Shown in pieces: positions 8,086-15,445 of a stretch of 19,998 bases of DNA (positions within the stretch are counted from its first letter, which is position 1; the number at the start of each line of letters is the position of its first letter). Made by a program: the position numbers and the translations under genes. The DNA comes from Saprospiraceae bacterium (GTDB lineage Bacteria > Bacteroidota > Bacteroidia > Chitinophagales > Saprospiraceae): assembly GCA_016710585.1 (NCBI GenBank), contig JADJVN010000021.1, positions 1-19,998 on the forward strand. The letters are read 5' to 3'. A model generated the notes under the pieces. It had not been told where the DNA came from and ran no database searches. It worked only from the letters and a program-made list of their open reading frames with translations.

Positions 8086-8919
8086 ATGGATATGATTTAA
8101 GTCGTAATTTTTTTGACTGGTGCTTCGAAAATCCAGAAAAGGTAAGTCCAAATCATTCAGCATTTATTTCTTTGCAATAGAGCATTGCACCGATTGGGGT
8201 GGAAGTCAAAATTTGGTATGCCGACTCAAATGGTAATGGACGCAATTGGCATAAAAAAGCATGAAACATATATTAGATATTTCAATGATTTAATAGAATG
8301 GGGGTTCTTAATTTTAATTCAAAAATCAACAAATCAATACTCTTCAAATATAATTTCTATTAATAATGCTATGCCGAAAAAAGGGAAAGCATTGGAGAAA
8401 GCAAGTCGAAAGCATGGGAGAAAGCAAGTCGAAAGCATAGGGGAAAGCAATAGTAGTATATATAAACCTATTAAACTATTAAACAATAATAAACTATTAA
8501 AAGAAAATAAAGAAAGTTTTTTAAAAAATGAAATTCAAGATTTAGAAAACGAAAATTTTGAAGAAAAAGAAAAAGTTGCGCAAAAAGAAAAAGAATCAAA
8601 AGCCGACGAATTACCAGATGAAGTTGAAATAATCAAAAGCAGCAAGGTAGAATCGCTTGATTTGAGCCAAGAAAGCCACTTTAAAAACCAAAACCAAAAA
8701 CCAAAAATCTTTGTGCCGCCTCTGCTTCCTGAAGTCGTTGAATATTTTTTGGAAAATGGAGAAAACAAAGAACTCGCGATAAAATATTTCAACCATTACG
8801 ATAAATTCAATTGGGCTAACTCTAGGGATAAACCTGTACTTAATCGAAGCAAAACAGCGGTAACGAATTGGTTTTGGAAAAGATTTCAACAAAAACAAAC
8901 CAAACGTCAACTGAAATAA
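8082..8919 (+). CDS. Phage replication initiator-like protein, one frameshift
   Basis: Starts MNGYDLSRNFFDWCFENPEK and continues, after one frame change near 8178, through FAIEHC...RLGWKSKFGMPTQMVMD and ETYIRYFNDLIEWGFLILI. This N-terminal winged-helix block ('FDW.FENPEK...H...Y.FAIEHCNRLGWK..FG.PT..AMEAIGI') is typical of replication proteins that precede the helicase loader in Bacteroidota phages. The middle is a long acidic/basic linker with a short DNA repeat, and the C-terminus has PEVVEYFLENGENKELAIKY and NWFWKRFQ, a DnaD-like end. It ends in TAATG shared with the next gene. Role inferred from family memory and position. Confidence 0.7.
8395..8440 (+). repeat. Tandem 23-base repeat in the linker of the replication gene
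   Basis: The unit GAGAAAGCAAGTCGAAAGCAT + GG/AG occurs at 8395-8417 and 8418-8440, followed by a partial third copy (GGGAAAGCAA). The unit is not a multiple of three, so the two copies are read in different frames. Such clustered repeats within a replication gene can act as iterons, but coding slippage is an equally good explanation. Confidence 0.6.
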
Positions 8920-9720
8920 TGAAAAAGCAAGGACAGGCGCAAAAAGAATATTTTGAAAAATTAGCTCTACAACCAAATGGATAGAGAAGAAATAAGAGAA
9001 ACGATTTACTTCTCAACGAAGCTGCAAAAAATTATTTCAACAAAGTAAATGAAATGAAAGACTTTCAATTAGTGCCTGAAAACATTACAAAAAACATTCA
9101 ATGATATTTTGATGAAAAATGTTTGCTCAAAAGGAATTACTCAAGAAGTTTACTCTGAAAATCTAAAATCGGACAAAAGCCTTTGCAACTTGATTTCAGA
9201 ATTATTGAAGTGGTTTTTCATGGAAAAAAATAACGACATAGGTGGCTTTTTAATATGTTCAGCTCCTGGAGTTGGCAAAACTCAAGTCATGCGAGCCTTG
9301 AGCAGTATTTCACATTTATTACGACAGCCGAAATACAAGACTCAAGGAATAGTTGAATACATTTCATTTGATGCTGAAATTTCAGCTCATTTAAAATCTA
9401 AAGAAAGCACAACAGACTTTACATTTCACATTTTGAAAAATGTAATCATTGATTATTTGAGCGAAAAGATGAATACTTTAAAAACTTATTCATTTGAGCA
9501 TTCTCTTAACGATTTTTTCAAGAGCAGGTATGAAATTTGGCAAAATCATGGTTACAAGACGATCATAACAACAAACATGATTCCAGACTTAGGAAATTCG
9601 ATGGAAGGAAGCATGGAAACAATTTATAAAAACTTAGATACAAAAACACTTGAAAGAGTTAAGCAGCAATACAAGGTTTTTGAATTAACTGGAAAGTCAA
9701 AGAGATTATTAAGTAATTAA
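8919..9720 (+). CDS. DnaC-like helicase-loader ATPase, frameshifted near its start
   Basis: The ATG at 8919 gives MKKQGQAQKEYFEKLALQ, and after frame changes near 8980 and 9100 runs into the long intact frame from 9109. It has Walker A SAPGVGKTQ, a Walker B-like VIIDYLSEK, and sensor I TIITTNM, followed by a C-terminal LERVKQQYKVFELTGKSKR. This is the AAA+ core of DnaC/DnaI-type loaders, which place the replicative helicase. The second acidic residue usual in Walker B (DD or DE) is replaced by Tyr (IIDY). It directly follows the initiator-like protein, as in phage replication modules. Confidence 0.8.
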
Positions 9721-9730
9721 ATTTTAAATT

Positions 9731-9901
9731 ATGGCAAGATTAGAATATTATAAAGATGTAGAAAATGTTGATTTTGATGGTGAAATATGGAAAGATATTT
9801 ATGGGTATGAAGGCTCTTATCAAGTGTCTAATAAAGGTAGAGTAAAAAGCTTTTTATCAAATAAAATTTTAAAACAATGGTTTTGTGGCAACAAGCCATG
9901 A
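9731..9901 (+). CDS. NUMOD4-domain remnant of a homing endonuclease (56 aa)
   Basis: The motif EIWKDIYGYEGSYQVSNKGR followed by VKSF is the NUMOD4 module ('W..I.GYEG.Y.VSN.GRVKS') found in front of HNH domains of phage homing endonucleases. The frame stops after GNKP and no HNH domain follows, so this is a truncated copy, broken either by deletion or by sequence error. It lies just after the helicase loader, a common place for free-standing homing endonucleases. Confidence 0.75.
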   Translation: MARLEYYKDVENVDFDGEIWKDIYGYEGSYQVSNKGRVKSFLSNKILKQWFCGNKP

Positions 9902-9956
9902 CAATGAGGAGAAGGCAAACAGCGCAGCAGACAATCAATTTTTTAAATAATTTAAT

Positions 9957-10253
9957 ATGGCAAGTCACATTGATAATTTAGTTACATCTCTCTATGAATT
10001 TTGGATTAAATCTCATAAGCCAATAAAGATTTATGGTATTGATTTTATTCAAGACCAATTCAAGAAGGATTCTTGGTTGGAAAACGGTTTTAAATATGAA
10101 ATTGAGAGTTTTAATACAACTCCTAATAATCAAAAAAGAGTTTTATCGTTATTTTGGATTCGAATTCAAAACGATTCATTTCAAAATAGATATAATACAA
10201 TTGGAGGATTTGATAAAGCTATAAATTGGAGATTGGAGGGCGTAAAAAAATAG
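9957..10253 (+). CDS. Unknown phage protein (98 aa)
   Basis: An intact frame beginning MASHIDNLVTSLYEFWIKSH. Rich in aromatic residues, with a repeated basic/aromatic pattern (FWIKSHKPIKIYG, FWIRIQNDSFQNRYN). No recognised family. It follows the endonuclease remnant and may be cotranscribed with the replication genes. Confidence 0.5.
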   Translation: MASHIDNLVTSLYEFWIKSHKPIKIYGIDFIQDQFKKDSWLENGFKYEIESFNTTPNNQKRVLSLFWIRIQNDSFQNRYNTIGGFDKAINWRLEGVKK

Positions 10254-10443
10254 CAGAATTTAAATTAGGCGATGAAATTATATGTTCTATGAGTTATTCT
10301 GATTACAACGAAAAAGTAAAAATTATACCGATATAATAAATAGATATTTGAAATCATTAGATAATGATCCCTCACCAGAACCTGAAAGGGCAGAAATTGA
10401 TCCAATGTTTAAGGCAATTAACATTAAAGTAATGACCAAATAA
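10254..10443 (+). CDS. Unknown small phage gene, frameshifted
   Basis: Two coherent pieces in different frames: AEFKLGDEI near the start and LQRKSKNYTDIINRYLKSLD, then PERAEIDPMFKAINIKVMTK-stop. About 60 residues if joined by one or two indels. The start codon is not clear. No family recognised. Confidence 0.35.
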
Positions 10444-10455
10444 AACATTAAATCC

Positions 10456-10486
10456 ACTCATATATAATAAAAGTATTATATTTGCA
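10456..10486 (+). promoter_or_regulatory. Promoter in front of the terminase small subunit; copy A of a repeated module
   Basis: ACTCATATATAAT, seven variable bases, then TTATATTTGCA, containing the -7 element TATATTTG at 10477-10484. The same 31-base layout with identical spacing recurs at 18581-18611 before the terminase large subunit. The GTG start of the next gene follows 24 bases after the -7 element. There is no TTG at -33, which suggests a phage-specific activator. Confidence 0.6.
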
Positions 10487-10508
10487 AAACAGAGAAAAAC
10501 AGAGAAAA

Positions 10509-10947
10509 GTGGCTACAGGCGAAAATTTGGTCGGAAACAAGAGTGGAAATAACTTAGCTCTCCCTACAGCGAAGCAACCATCTTCAGAATCAAAGAAGAA
10601 AGGTCACAGAGAAGCTTAGAGAAGGAGGAATTTGGTAAAGTTCCCGTCAACTTCTAACAACGGTGGACGATCAAGACGGCAATGAAGTACAGCTAACAAG
10701 GCAGCAGCATTACTTTTACAAACTAAGCACAAAAACAATGGAAATTCTAAATAAGAAAGACATTGGACAGATGGATTTGAGGTTTGTAGAGTACGCAGCG
10801 AGAGTTTTAGGCTACGACGATACCAAAGCAGCAGCCAATACAGAAAGCTTCATCAAGGAGCTTGTTTTTCGTACTGTAGTTGAAGTTCCCGAACATTTGG
10901 AGCATTTGAAGAATGGCGTGGCTTCAGGTGAGAAAGCGACAATTTAA
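10509..10947 (+). CDS. Putative terminase small subunit, frameshifted
   Basis: The GTG at 10509 gives VATGENLVGNKSGNNLALPT and then AKQPSSESKKKGHREA, a basic flexible N-terminus. After frame changes near 10620-10650 comes QDGNEVQLTRQQHYFYKLST and the intact C-terminal part MDLRFVEYAARVLGYDDTKA ... SFIKELVFRTVVEVPEHLEH. I call it the small packaging subunit because of its position after the replication genes, its own promoter, and the shared promoter layout with the terminase large subunit gene. Sequence alone does not prove it. Alternative: another phage morphogenesis or DNA-binding protein. Confidence 0.5.
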
Positions 10948-10958
10948 AACAAATCATT

Positions 10959-11117
10959 ATGACTAAAAGAAATAAAATATTTAATAAATTCAATGGTAAA
11001 TGTGCTTACTGTGGTTCAAATATTGCCGATGGTGGGGATTTCAAGGCACTACTGCTCCACCACAGCACAATGTTCAATCGAAGCACGTCAGCCGCTATAT
11101 TGTATAGCACTTGTTAG
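10959..11117 (+). pseudogene. Truncated HNH endonuclease running into the first attC-like site
   Basis: Starts MTKRNKIFNKFNGKCAYCGS, the usual N-terminal start of a phage HNH nuclease (FNGKCAYCG with the first CxxC of the zinc site). The DH and second CxxC motifs are missing. After about codon 22 the frame enters attC-like sequence (from about 11021), runs through its spacer (MFNRSTS) and stops at the TAG inside the core GTTAGCGG. HNH genes next to terminase genes are common in phages, so this looks like a resident gene cut by the cassette array. A truncated cassette is the alternative. Confidence 0.6.
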
Positions 11118-11119
11118 CG
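11021..11119 (+). repeat. attC-like site a (left end, degenerate)
   Basis: The right half is typical: spacer ATGTTCAAT, then AGCACGTCAGCC (shared with site i) and core GTTAGCG at 11113-11119. The left half lacks a TAAC inverse core; only GCCGATGGTGGGG resembles other left arms, with TGGTGG/CCACCA able to pair. It may be the array's original entry point or a truncated site. Confidence 0.5.
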
Positions 11120-11147
11120 GCTGCCCTTCTTCACAAATCAAAATAAA

Positions 11148-11465
11148 ATGGAATTAAATTGGGAAAACGCAAAAGTTTGGCAAGAAAAAGCCAACGAGAA
11201 AAAAGAAATATTTGATGAACCTAAATGGAGTTGGGATTGCAATTTTAAGTTAGATTTTGATGGTTCACTATTGAGAATTAGTAGCCGCTTCTACCCGCCA
11301 CATAAAAATGCAGGGGATTGGTGGGAAGGTGCTGTTTTGGTTAATTTTCTTGGCGAAGAGATTTTAAGAAAAGAATTTAAGTGCAATACGCTTGAAGAGT
11401 TGAAAACAGAAGTCGAAAAGTTTACAAAACATTATGCTGGTGCAATTAAGGCTCGTCTGTCTTAG
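11148..11465 (+). CDS. Cassette 1: unknown protein (105 aa)
   Basis: An intact frame beginning MELNWENAKVWQEKANEKKE. Tryptophan-rich, with a central segment (SSRFYPPHKNAGDWWEGAVL) that looks like a compact beta-sheet protein and a helical C-terminus (LEELKTEVEKFTKHYAGAIK). Cytoplasmic: no signal peptide or membrane segment. It has its own ATG 35 bases inside the cassette. No family recognised. Confidence 0.65.
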   Translation: MELNWENAKVWQEKANEKKEIFDEPKWSWDCNFKLDFDGSLLRISSRFYPPHKNAGDWWEGAVLVNFLGEEILRKEFKCNTLEELKTEVEKFTKHYAGAIKARLS

Positions 11466-11471
11466 GGTTGC

Positions 11472-11597
11472 CGCTAACGTTTTGGGGCTTGGCGAAGTTG
11501 CCGAAACCAAAAGTTCAATTAAAAAACAAATGTTCAAATGATAGATAAAAGTTCAATAGAAGTACAAAACGGCAATTTTGCCAAACCCGTGTTATCG
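11472..11597 (+). repeat. attC-like site b
   Basis: Inverse core CGCTAAC (11472-11478), left arm GGGGCTTGGCGAAGTTGCCG, spacer with an ATG at 11538, right arm CGGCAATTTTGCCAAACCCG, core GTTATCG (11591-11597). The arms pair well (GGCTTGGC/GCCAAACC, TTGCCG/CGGCAA). It ends cassette 1. Confidence 0.8.
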
Positions 11598-11893
11598 GCT
11601 GTTGCGGTTAAGTTATCGAAAGCTAAAATACGAGCAATAGTATTTGATAAATGCTTTGCAAGTGTGCTTATTGTGGAGTTGATTTAGTTAAGGGGTTTAA
11701 TGTTGACCACATTAAACCGCAAATCTTTGGTGGCACAAATGATTTGGATAATTTAAACCCAAGTTGTAAGGATTGCAATAATTACAAATGCCATACAGAT
11801 TTGGAAGGATATAGAAATCAACTCCACAAAATGCTTAATGAGAAACTTGAATACTTATTTAAAAGCAGAAATAAAGATGCAAGTTGCAAATGA
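11538..11893 (+). CDS. Cassette 2: HNH endonuclease, start supplied by attC site b
   Basis: HNH nuclease with a zinc site: KCAYCG, then NVDHIKPQIFGGTNDLDNLN and PSCKDCNNYKCH, which contain the DH, N and CxxCN-K elements of the fold. Upstream of KCAYCG, the frame KLSKAKIRAIVFDK has no start codon of its own within the cassette. It is open back to ATG 11538 in the preceding attC spacer, via NFAKPVLSAVAV. One frame change near 11655 is needed to join VFDK to KCAYCG. A shorter start at 11651 (ATG) would omit the usual N-terminal helix. C-terminus: EKLEYLFKSRNKDASCK. Confidence 0.7.
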
Positions 11894-11976
11894 ACATGGG
11901 TTTGATTAAACACTCTTTATGGGATGGTAAATTTTATTTTGAACAAGAGTCAGTAGCAGTTGTCGATAACGTTTAG
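11890..11976 (+). CDS. Cassette 2: short downstream ORF (28 aa)
   Basis: The ATG overlaps the HNH stop (ATGA), and the frame reads MNMGLIKHSLWDGKFYFEQE, then SVAVVDNV with its stop inside attC site c. The overlap suggests translational coupling, but the peptide is too short to judge. No family. Confidence 0.25.
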   Translation: MNMGLIKHSLWDGKFYFEQESVAVVDNV

Positions 11977-12091
11977 TGTATCATCCAGTAAGGGATTATG
12001 GAAGCTTTCGCTCGAATTTATAGCGTTTGACCAAGGATGACAAACCTTGCAATTGCACTGAAACCCTTATTGATGATACACTGGGTTACAC
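11964..12091 (+). repeat. attC-like site c
   Basis: Inverse core CGATAAC (11964-11970), left arm AGTGTATCATC (11975-11985) perfectly complementary to right arm GATGATACACT (12072-12082), inner AAGGG/CCCTT, core GTTACAC (12085-12091). It lacks the GGCTTTGCGA consensus but keeps the architecture and length, so it is a divergent member. Confidence 0.75.
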
Positions 12092-12127
12092 TTGCCAGTA
12101 TTTTGTTAATAATCAATTTTTTAAACA

Positions 12128-12391
12128 ATGGAAATAGAAATCAATGGTGTAAATACCAACAAAAAGAGCAACCAAAAGAAAACCAATGAGCAAAACAATG
12201 GCTACCATGTTAATGATAGTTTACTTTAAAATGCGCTAGACCTTATGCTAAAAAAAACCAAAAGAACACCCAATAGTTGATATTATAAAAGAATATGGAC
12301 TTATTCAGCAAAAGAAATCAAATCTTTCAAAAGTCAGCGTGATTTGGTCGCAAGGGCAATTTGAAAAACATTTCAGTGTGTGCCGTCTTAA
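12128..12391 (+). CDS. Cassette 3: unknown small protein, frameshifted
   Basis: Begins MEIEINGVNTNKKSNQKKTN. After frame changes near 12228 and 12290 comes DIIKEYGLIQQKKSNLSKSQ and RDLV. It resembles, from memory, small Bacteroidota proteins that start MEIEINGV-Y and end with '...KEFELIQ.K.S.LSK.ERDWV...F'. The function of that group is unknown to me. The stop is probably TAA at 12389-12391, a few bases before the inverse core of site d. Confidence 0.5.
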
Positions 12392-12397
12392 TATTGG

Positions 12398-12529
12398 TGG
12401 TAACGTTAAACGGCTTTGCGATGGTGGGGAAATCGAAGCCGAAAAGTTGAATTTATTACTAATGTTTCATCAAGGTACAAATGTTTGTTTTAGAACAAAA
12501 GCCCCACTATTGCAAAACCGATGTTATGT
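12398..12529 (+). repeat. attC-like site d
   Basis: Inverse core TGGTAAC (12398-12404), left arm CGGCTTTGCGATGGTGGGG, right arm CCCCACTATTGCAAAACCG, core GTTATGT (12523-12529). The arms pair over 19 positions with four mismatches or wobbles, the clearest example in the array. The spacer carries two ATGs (12462 and 12481). Confidence 0.85.
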
Positions 12530-12547
12530 GCCGTTTATTTTCAAGTT

Positions 12548-12870
12548 ATGATTGATAAACTTTTAAAAGTAGAAAAGATAAAAAAGGCAGATTGTTGTAA
12601 TAGAATTATAAAGTCTCGCGAAATTTATAACAAATAGAAGCACCAAAATTTGGCGAGGATGGCTTGCAAATTGGTGTTGAAGTTGTAGGAATACACGTTT
12701 GTATTGATTGCTATAATGAACAACAAGAAAAAGAAAAGCAATGCAAGTGCAATAATCATTCATTTGTAGAAATTGTAAATACCTCATATTCTTTTAATGG
12801 TGTGCCACATCCTGAATATACAGACGAATTTGTTTGTGAAAATTGTGGTATCAGTCAAAAAAGATTTTGA
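12548..12870 (+). CDS. Cassette 4: small cysteine-rich (zinc-binding) protein, one frameshift
   Basis: The ATG at 12548 gives MIDKLLKVEKIKKADCCNRI. After a frame change near 12635 comes GVEVVGIHVCIDCYNEQQEK, then KQCKCNNHSFVEIV and DEFVCENCGISQKRF. CIDC, CKC and CENC suggest one or two zinc-binding knuckles. No further family. The start ATG overlaps the stop (ATGA) of an ORF that begins in the attC spacer at 12462, so translation may be coupled to an attC-encoded leader. Confidence 0.6.
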
Positions 12871-12894
12871 ATTGCAGAGTGTCGGTTAAATGGC

Positions 12895-13026
12895 ACATAA
12901 CGGGCGGATTATTGCGTTCGTTGGGGATTTGAACCACTGAACTTCATTTGAAAAACAAAACTTAAAAATATGCAGAAAGATAATTTGAAAAACGAAACCC
13001 CCACCGACGCAAATAATGTGTTAGCG
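12895..13026 (+). repeat. attC-like site e
   Basis: Inverse core ACATAAC (12895-12901), left arm GGATTATTGCGTTCGTTGGGG, right arm CCCCCACCGACGCAAATAATG, core GTTAGCG (13020-13026). The spacer contains ATG 12970, in frame across the core with the gene of cassette 5. It ends cassette 4, whose ends GTTATGTGCC and GGCACATAAC are exact complements. Confidence 0.85.
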
Positions 13027-13319
13027 GTTCGGCTTATTGCCAATTTTATGGGGTGGGGTAAATTCTCCTTATGATAATTTATCAAACAAGGTTTATAATA
13101 CTGATTTGCGCGAAGGGAAACCGCTGACCAATTTAGATTCCATAACAGTTGGGATGAATTTTGCCTGTCTATTCGGAAATAGGTCGGCTTGGTTTAATAT
13201 CCCAGACTACAAAAAGAAAAATTTGAAGGAACGTCAACTTATAGAGCAATTCAAAATAGAATACTGTTTGCAATTTAACAGATGCGTTTGAATTGTCAGT
13301 TGCATTTATTAAAGAGTGA
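12970..13319 (+). CDS. Cassette 5: unknown protein with LIAxFMG start, initiated in attC site e, frameshifted
   Basis: From the attC ATG at 12970 the frame reads MQKDNLKNETPTDANNVLAV then RLIANFMGWGK. LIA-x-FMG is, from memory, the N-terminal signature of a widespread group of small unknown Bacteroidota proteins. After a frame change near 13060 it continues NSPYDNLSNKVYNTDLREGK ... FNIPDY, and after another near 13280 ends TDAFELSVAFIKE-stop at 13317-13319. No suitable start codon lies between the core and LIANFMG, so the attC start is the natural one. Confidence 0.6.
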
Positions 13320-13336
13320 ATGCTTTTAAAGCCGAC

Positions 13337-13465
13337 CGCTAACGGTGGTGTTTACGCAGGTTGGGTTTCAAGGCTCAACTTTTCAACCCACTACCACAGA
13401 TGATTAGAAAACAACTGTTCAAAACATGTACTTCTGCCCAACTTGCGTAAAACACTTTGTTATGG
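13337..13465 (+). repeat. attC-like site f
   Basis: Inverse core CGCTAAC (13337-13343), left arm GTGGTGTTTACGCAGGTTGGG, right arm CCCAACTTGCGTAAAACAC, core GTTATGG (13459-13465). The spacer holds an inner pair (AACCCACTACC) and a short ATG ORF that closes before the core. Cassette 5 ends are GTTAGCGGTTCGGC and GCCGACCGCTAAC. Confidence 0.8.
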
Positions 13466-13516
13466 GCAGTACATTTCGCAAGGACTTTAAATTATAAACA
13501 ATAAAAAATAAAAAAA

Positions 13517-14384
13517 ATGGGATACTTACACATTGACAATCTTTACAAAGACCAAACAATTTTAATTTTTAAAGAGTGCTATGCTTTGGAAAAAATACAC
13601 GGCACATCAGCACATTTAAGCTGGAACTGTAAAGAGAAAAAAGTAAAATATTTTAGTGGTGGCGAAAGCAACGAAAGATTTGTAAAAGTTTTTGATAATG
13701 ACTTTTTAGTAAGCAAATTTTCAGAATTATTTATTGATTCCAATGCTGTTATTTATGGTGAGGCTTATGGTGGTAAACAGCAAGGAATGAGTAACACTTA
13801 CGGCAAAGAATTAAAGTTTGTTGGTTTTGATGTTTCTGTAAATGATTTATGGTTAGAAGTTCCAAAAGCTGAAAAATGTTTGCAACGCCTTAAACATTGA
13901 ATTTGTTGACTATGTAAAAGTGCCAACTGATTTAGAAGCATTAAACGCTGAAAGAGATAAACCTTCAACACAAGCTAAAAGAAATGGTATTGAAGAAGAT
14001 AAAATTAGGGAAGGTATTGTTTTAAGACCATTGGTTGAGTTCATTATGAAAAATGGTAGTAGAGTTATAGCTAAACATAAAAGAGATGAATTTAAAGAGA
14101 CCAAAACGCCAAGAGAAGTAAGCCCTGAACAATTAAATACTGGAAGATGCAAAGCCATTGCCGATGAATGGGTTACTGAAATGAGATTAAAACACGTTTT
14201 GGATAAATTACCACAAGGAATTAATGTAGAAAGTACCAAACTGGTAATTGAAGCAATGGTTGAAGATGTTTACCGTGAAGCAAAAGGCGAAATTGTCGAA
14301 AGTAAAGATGTTACAAAATTCATAGGTAGTCGAACAGCACAATTATTTAAACAAAAACTACAAAGTCAGCTTTCAAATAATTAG
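13517..14384 (+). CDS. Cassette 6: RNA ligase (T4 Rnl2-like nucleotidyltransferase), one frameshift
   Basis: ATP-dependent ligase that would seal nicked or broken RNA. Motif I is ALEKIHGTSAHL with the nucleophile Lys at residue 26 (K-x-x-GT). Motif III-like VIYGEAYGGKQQG, motif IV EGIVLRPL and motif V SRVIAKHKRDEF follow in the correct order and spacing. A helical C-terminal domain (about residues 210-288, from TGRCKAIADEWVTEM) completes a normal length of about 288 aa. One frame change near 13880 separates the halves; NIEFVDYVKVPTD continues in the second frame. Its own ATG lies 57 bases inside the cassette. In phages such ligases counter host tRNA-cutting defences; here the role is inferred only. 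Confidence 0.85.
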
Positions 14385-14400
14385 GGTGTGTCCGTATTGC

Positions 14401-14534
14401 CCATAACGTTTCTCGGCTTTGCGAAGGCAAGGGATTAGAAGCACTAAACTTTAAATTAAGTACAAATGATTGATAGAAATACAAATGTTCAAATAACCGA
14501 TGAAGCCCTTGCTTTTGCAAAACCGATGTTAGCA
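14401..14534 (+). repeat. attC-like site g
   Basis: Inverse core CCATAAC (14401-14407), left arm CGGCTTTGCGAAGGCAAGGG, right arm CCCTTGCTTTTGCAAAACCG, core GTTAGCA (14528-14534). The spacer carries ACAAATGTTCAAAT and an ATG at 14466 that is in frame with the methyltransferase of cassette 7. Cassette 6 ends GTTATGGGCA and TGCCCATAAC are exact complements. Confidence 0.85.
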
Positions 14535-15278
14535 GAAGTGGCGGTTTTCAACGAGGATGCCCTTCTTACTATGTCGGAAAGGATGCAAAGCAATGAGTTG
14601 GATTTAATACTTACTTCACCACCTTATTTCAATGCAAGGGATTATTCTCAATACAAATCGGTGCAGGATTACTTGGCACAAATGAAAGAAATATTTACAA
14701 TGGCATACGATAGACTTAAAGAAAGTAGAATGTGTGTTATAAACATTTCTCCTGTTTTGGTAGAAAGTGAAAAGCGAAGCAAACAAAGCTACCGAATACC
14801 ATTGCCTTTTTATTTTGTGCCAATGATGGAAGAAATAGGATTTGAATTTTTAGAAGATATTATTTGGATGAAGCCTGATGGTGCAGCAGCAAATAGAAAC
14901 GGTGGATTTTACAATCATAGAAAACCTATTGCTTACAAGCCAAACATTGTTACTGAATACATTTTGGTATTTAAGAAACCTGCACCATTCCTAATTGATA
15001 AGGTAATTAAAAATGAAAGTTTGGTTGCTGATGGGTATGAAAGAACAAATGTTTGGCAATTTAATCCTGATACAAGCAACTGGCATCCTGCACCATTTCC
15101 CGAAGCATTGGCTGAAAGAGTAATTAAATACTACTCATACGAAAATGACTTGGTTTATGATTGCTTTGCTGGAAGTGGAACTGTTGGAAGGGTTTGTCAG
15201 AAACTAAAAAGAAGGGCAATCCTTTCCGAACTAAAAACTGAATATTACGCAAAAATTGTCGATATAAACGGATGGTAG
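14466..15278 (+). CDS. Cassette 7: beta-class DNA methyltransferase (N6-adenine or N4-cytosine)
   Basis: Catalytic motif IV is TSPPYFNARDYSQ (about residues 56-60 for TSPPY), and the SAM-binding motif I comes later as DCFAGSGTVGRV, the order typical of beta-class enzymes. IIWMKPDG and HPAPFPEALAERVIKYYS are further family blocks. The frame is intact, 270 residues from ATG 14466 in attC site g. The family's usual start aligns near AVFNEDALLTM. The only in-cassette candidates are a GTG at 14538 or the internal ATG of the LLTM segment. With the attC start, the leader MIDRNTNVQITDEALAFAKP is added. No restriction partner is visible, so it is an orphan enzyme. Confidence 0.85.
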   Translation: MIDRNTNVQITDEALAFAKPMLAEVAVFNEDALLTMSERMQSNELDLILTSPPYFNARDYSQYKSVQDYLAQMKEIFTMAYDRLKESRMCVINISPVLVESEKRSKQSYRIPLPFYFVPMMEEIGFEFLEDIIWMKPDGAAANRNGGFYNHRKPIAYKPNIVTEYILVFKKPAPFLIDKVIKNESLVADGYERTNVWQFNPDTSNWHPAPFPEALAERVIKYYSYENDLVYDCFAGSGTVGRVCQKLKRRAILSELKTEYYAKIVDINGW

Positions 15279-15285
15279 CCATTTC

Positions 15286-15416
15286 TGCTAACGGATTAGG
15301 GCTTTGCGATGTGTGGGCATCGAAGCACAAAAGCTGAATAACCCACTAAAGCATCATAGAAGTACGATGCTGAATATTAGTACTTCTGCCCACATATTGC
15401 AAAACCCCTGTTATAT
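15286..15416 (+). repeat. attC-like site h
   Basis: Inverse core TGCTAAC (15286-15292), left arm TAGGGCTTTGCGATGTGTGGG, right arm CCCACATATTGCAAAACCCC, core GTTATAT (15410-15416). The spacer has its own inner palindrome (TAGAAGTAC / GTACTTCTG). Cassette 7 ends GTTAGCAGAAGTGGC and GCCATTTCTGCTAAC differ at one base. Confidence 0.85.
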
Positions 15417-15445
15417 GCTGTGCTTTTTCGGGGTGTAAAATTACA

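Noticed and set aside
12339..12551. ORF of 70 codons across attC site d as a real gene
   Set aside because: It fuses the end of cassette 3 with attC DNA in an accidental frame. The part from 12462 is discussed as a possible leader only.
13910..14239. Minus-strand ORF opposite the RNA ligase
   Set aside because: Shadow of a well-supported gene with clear ligase motifs on the plus strand.
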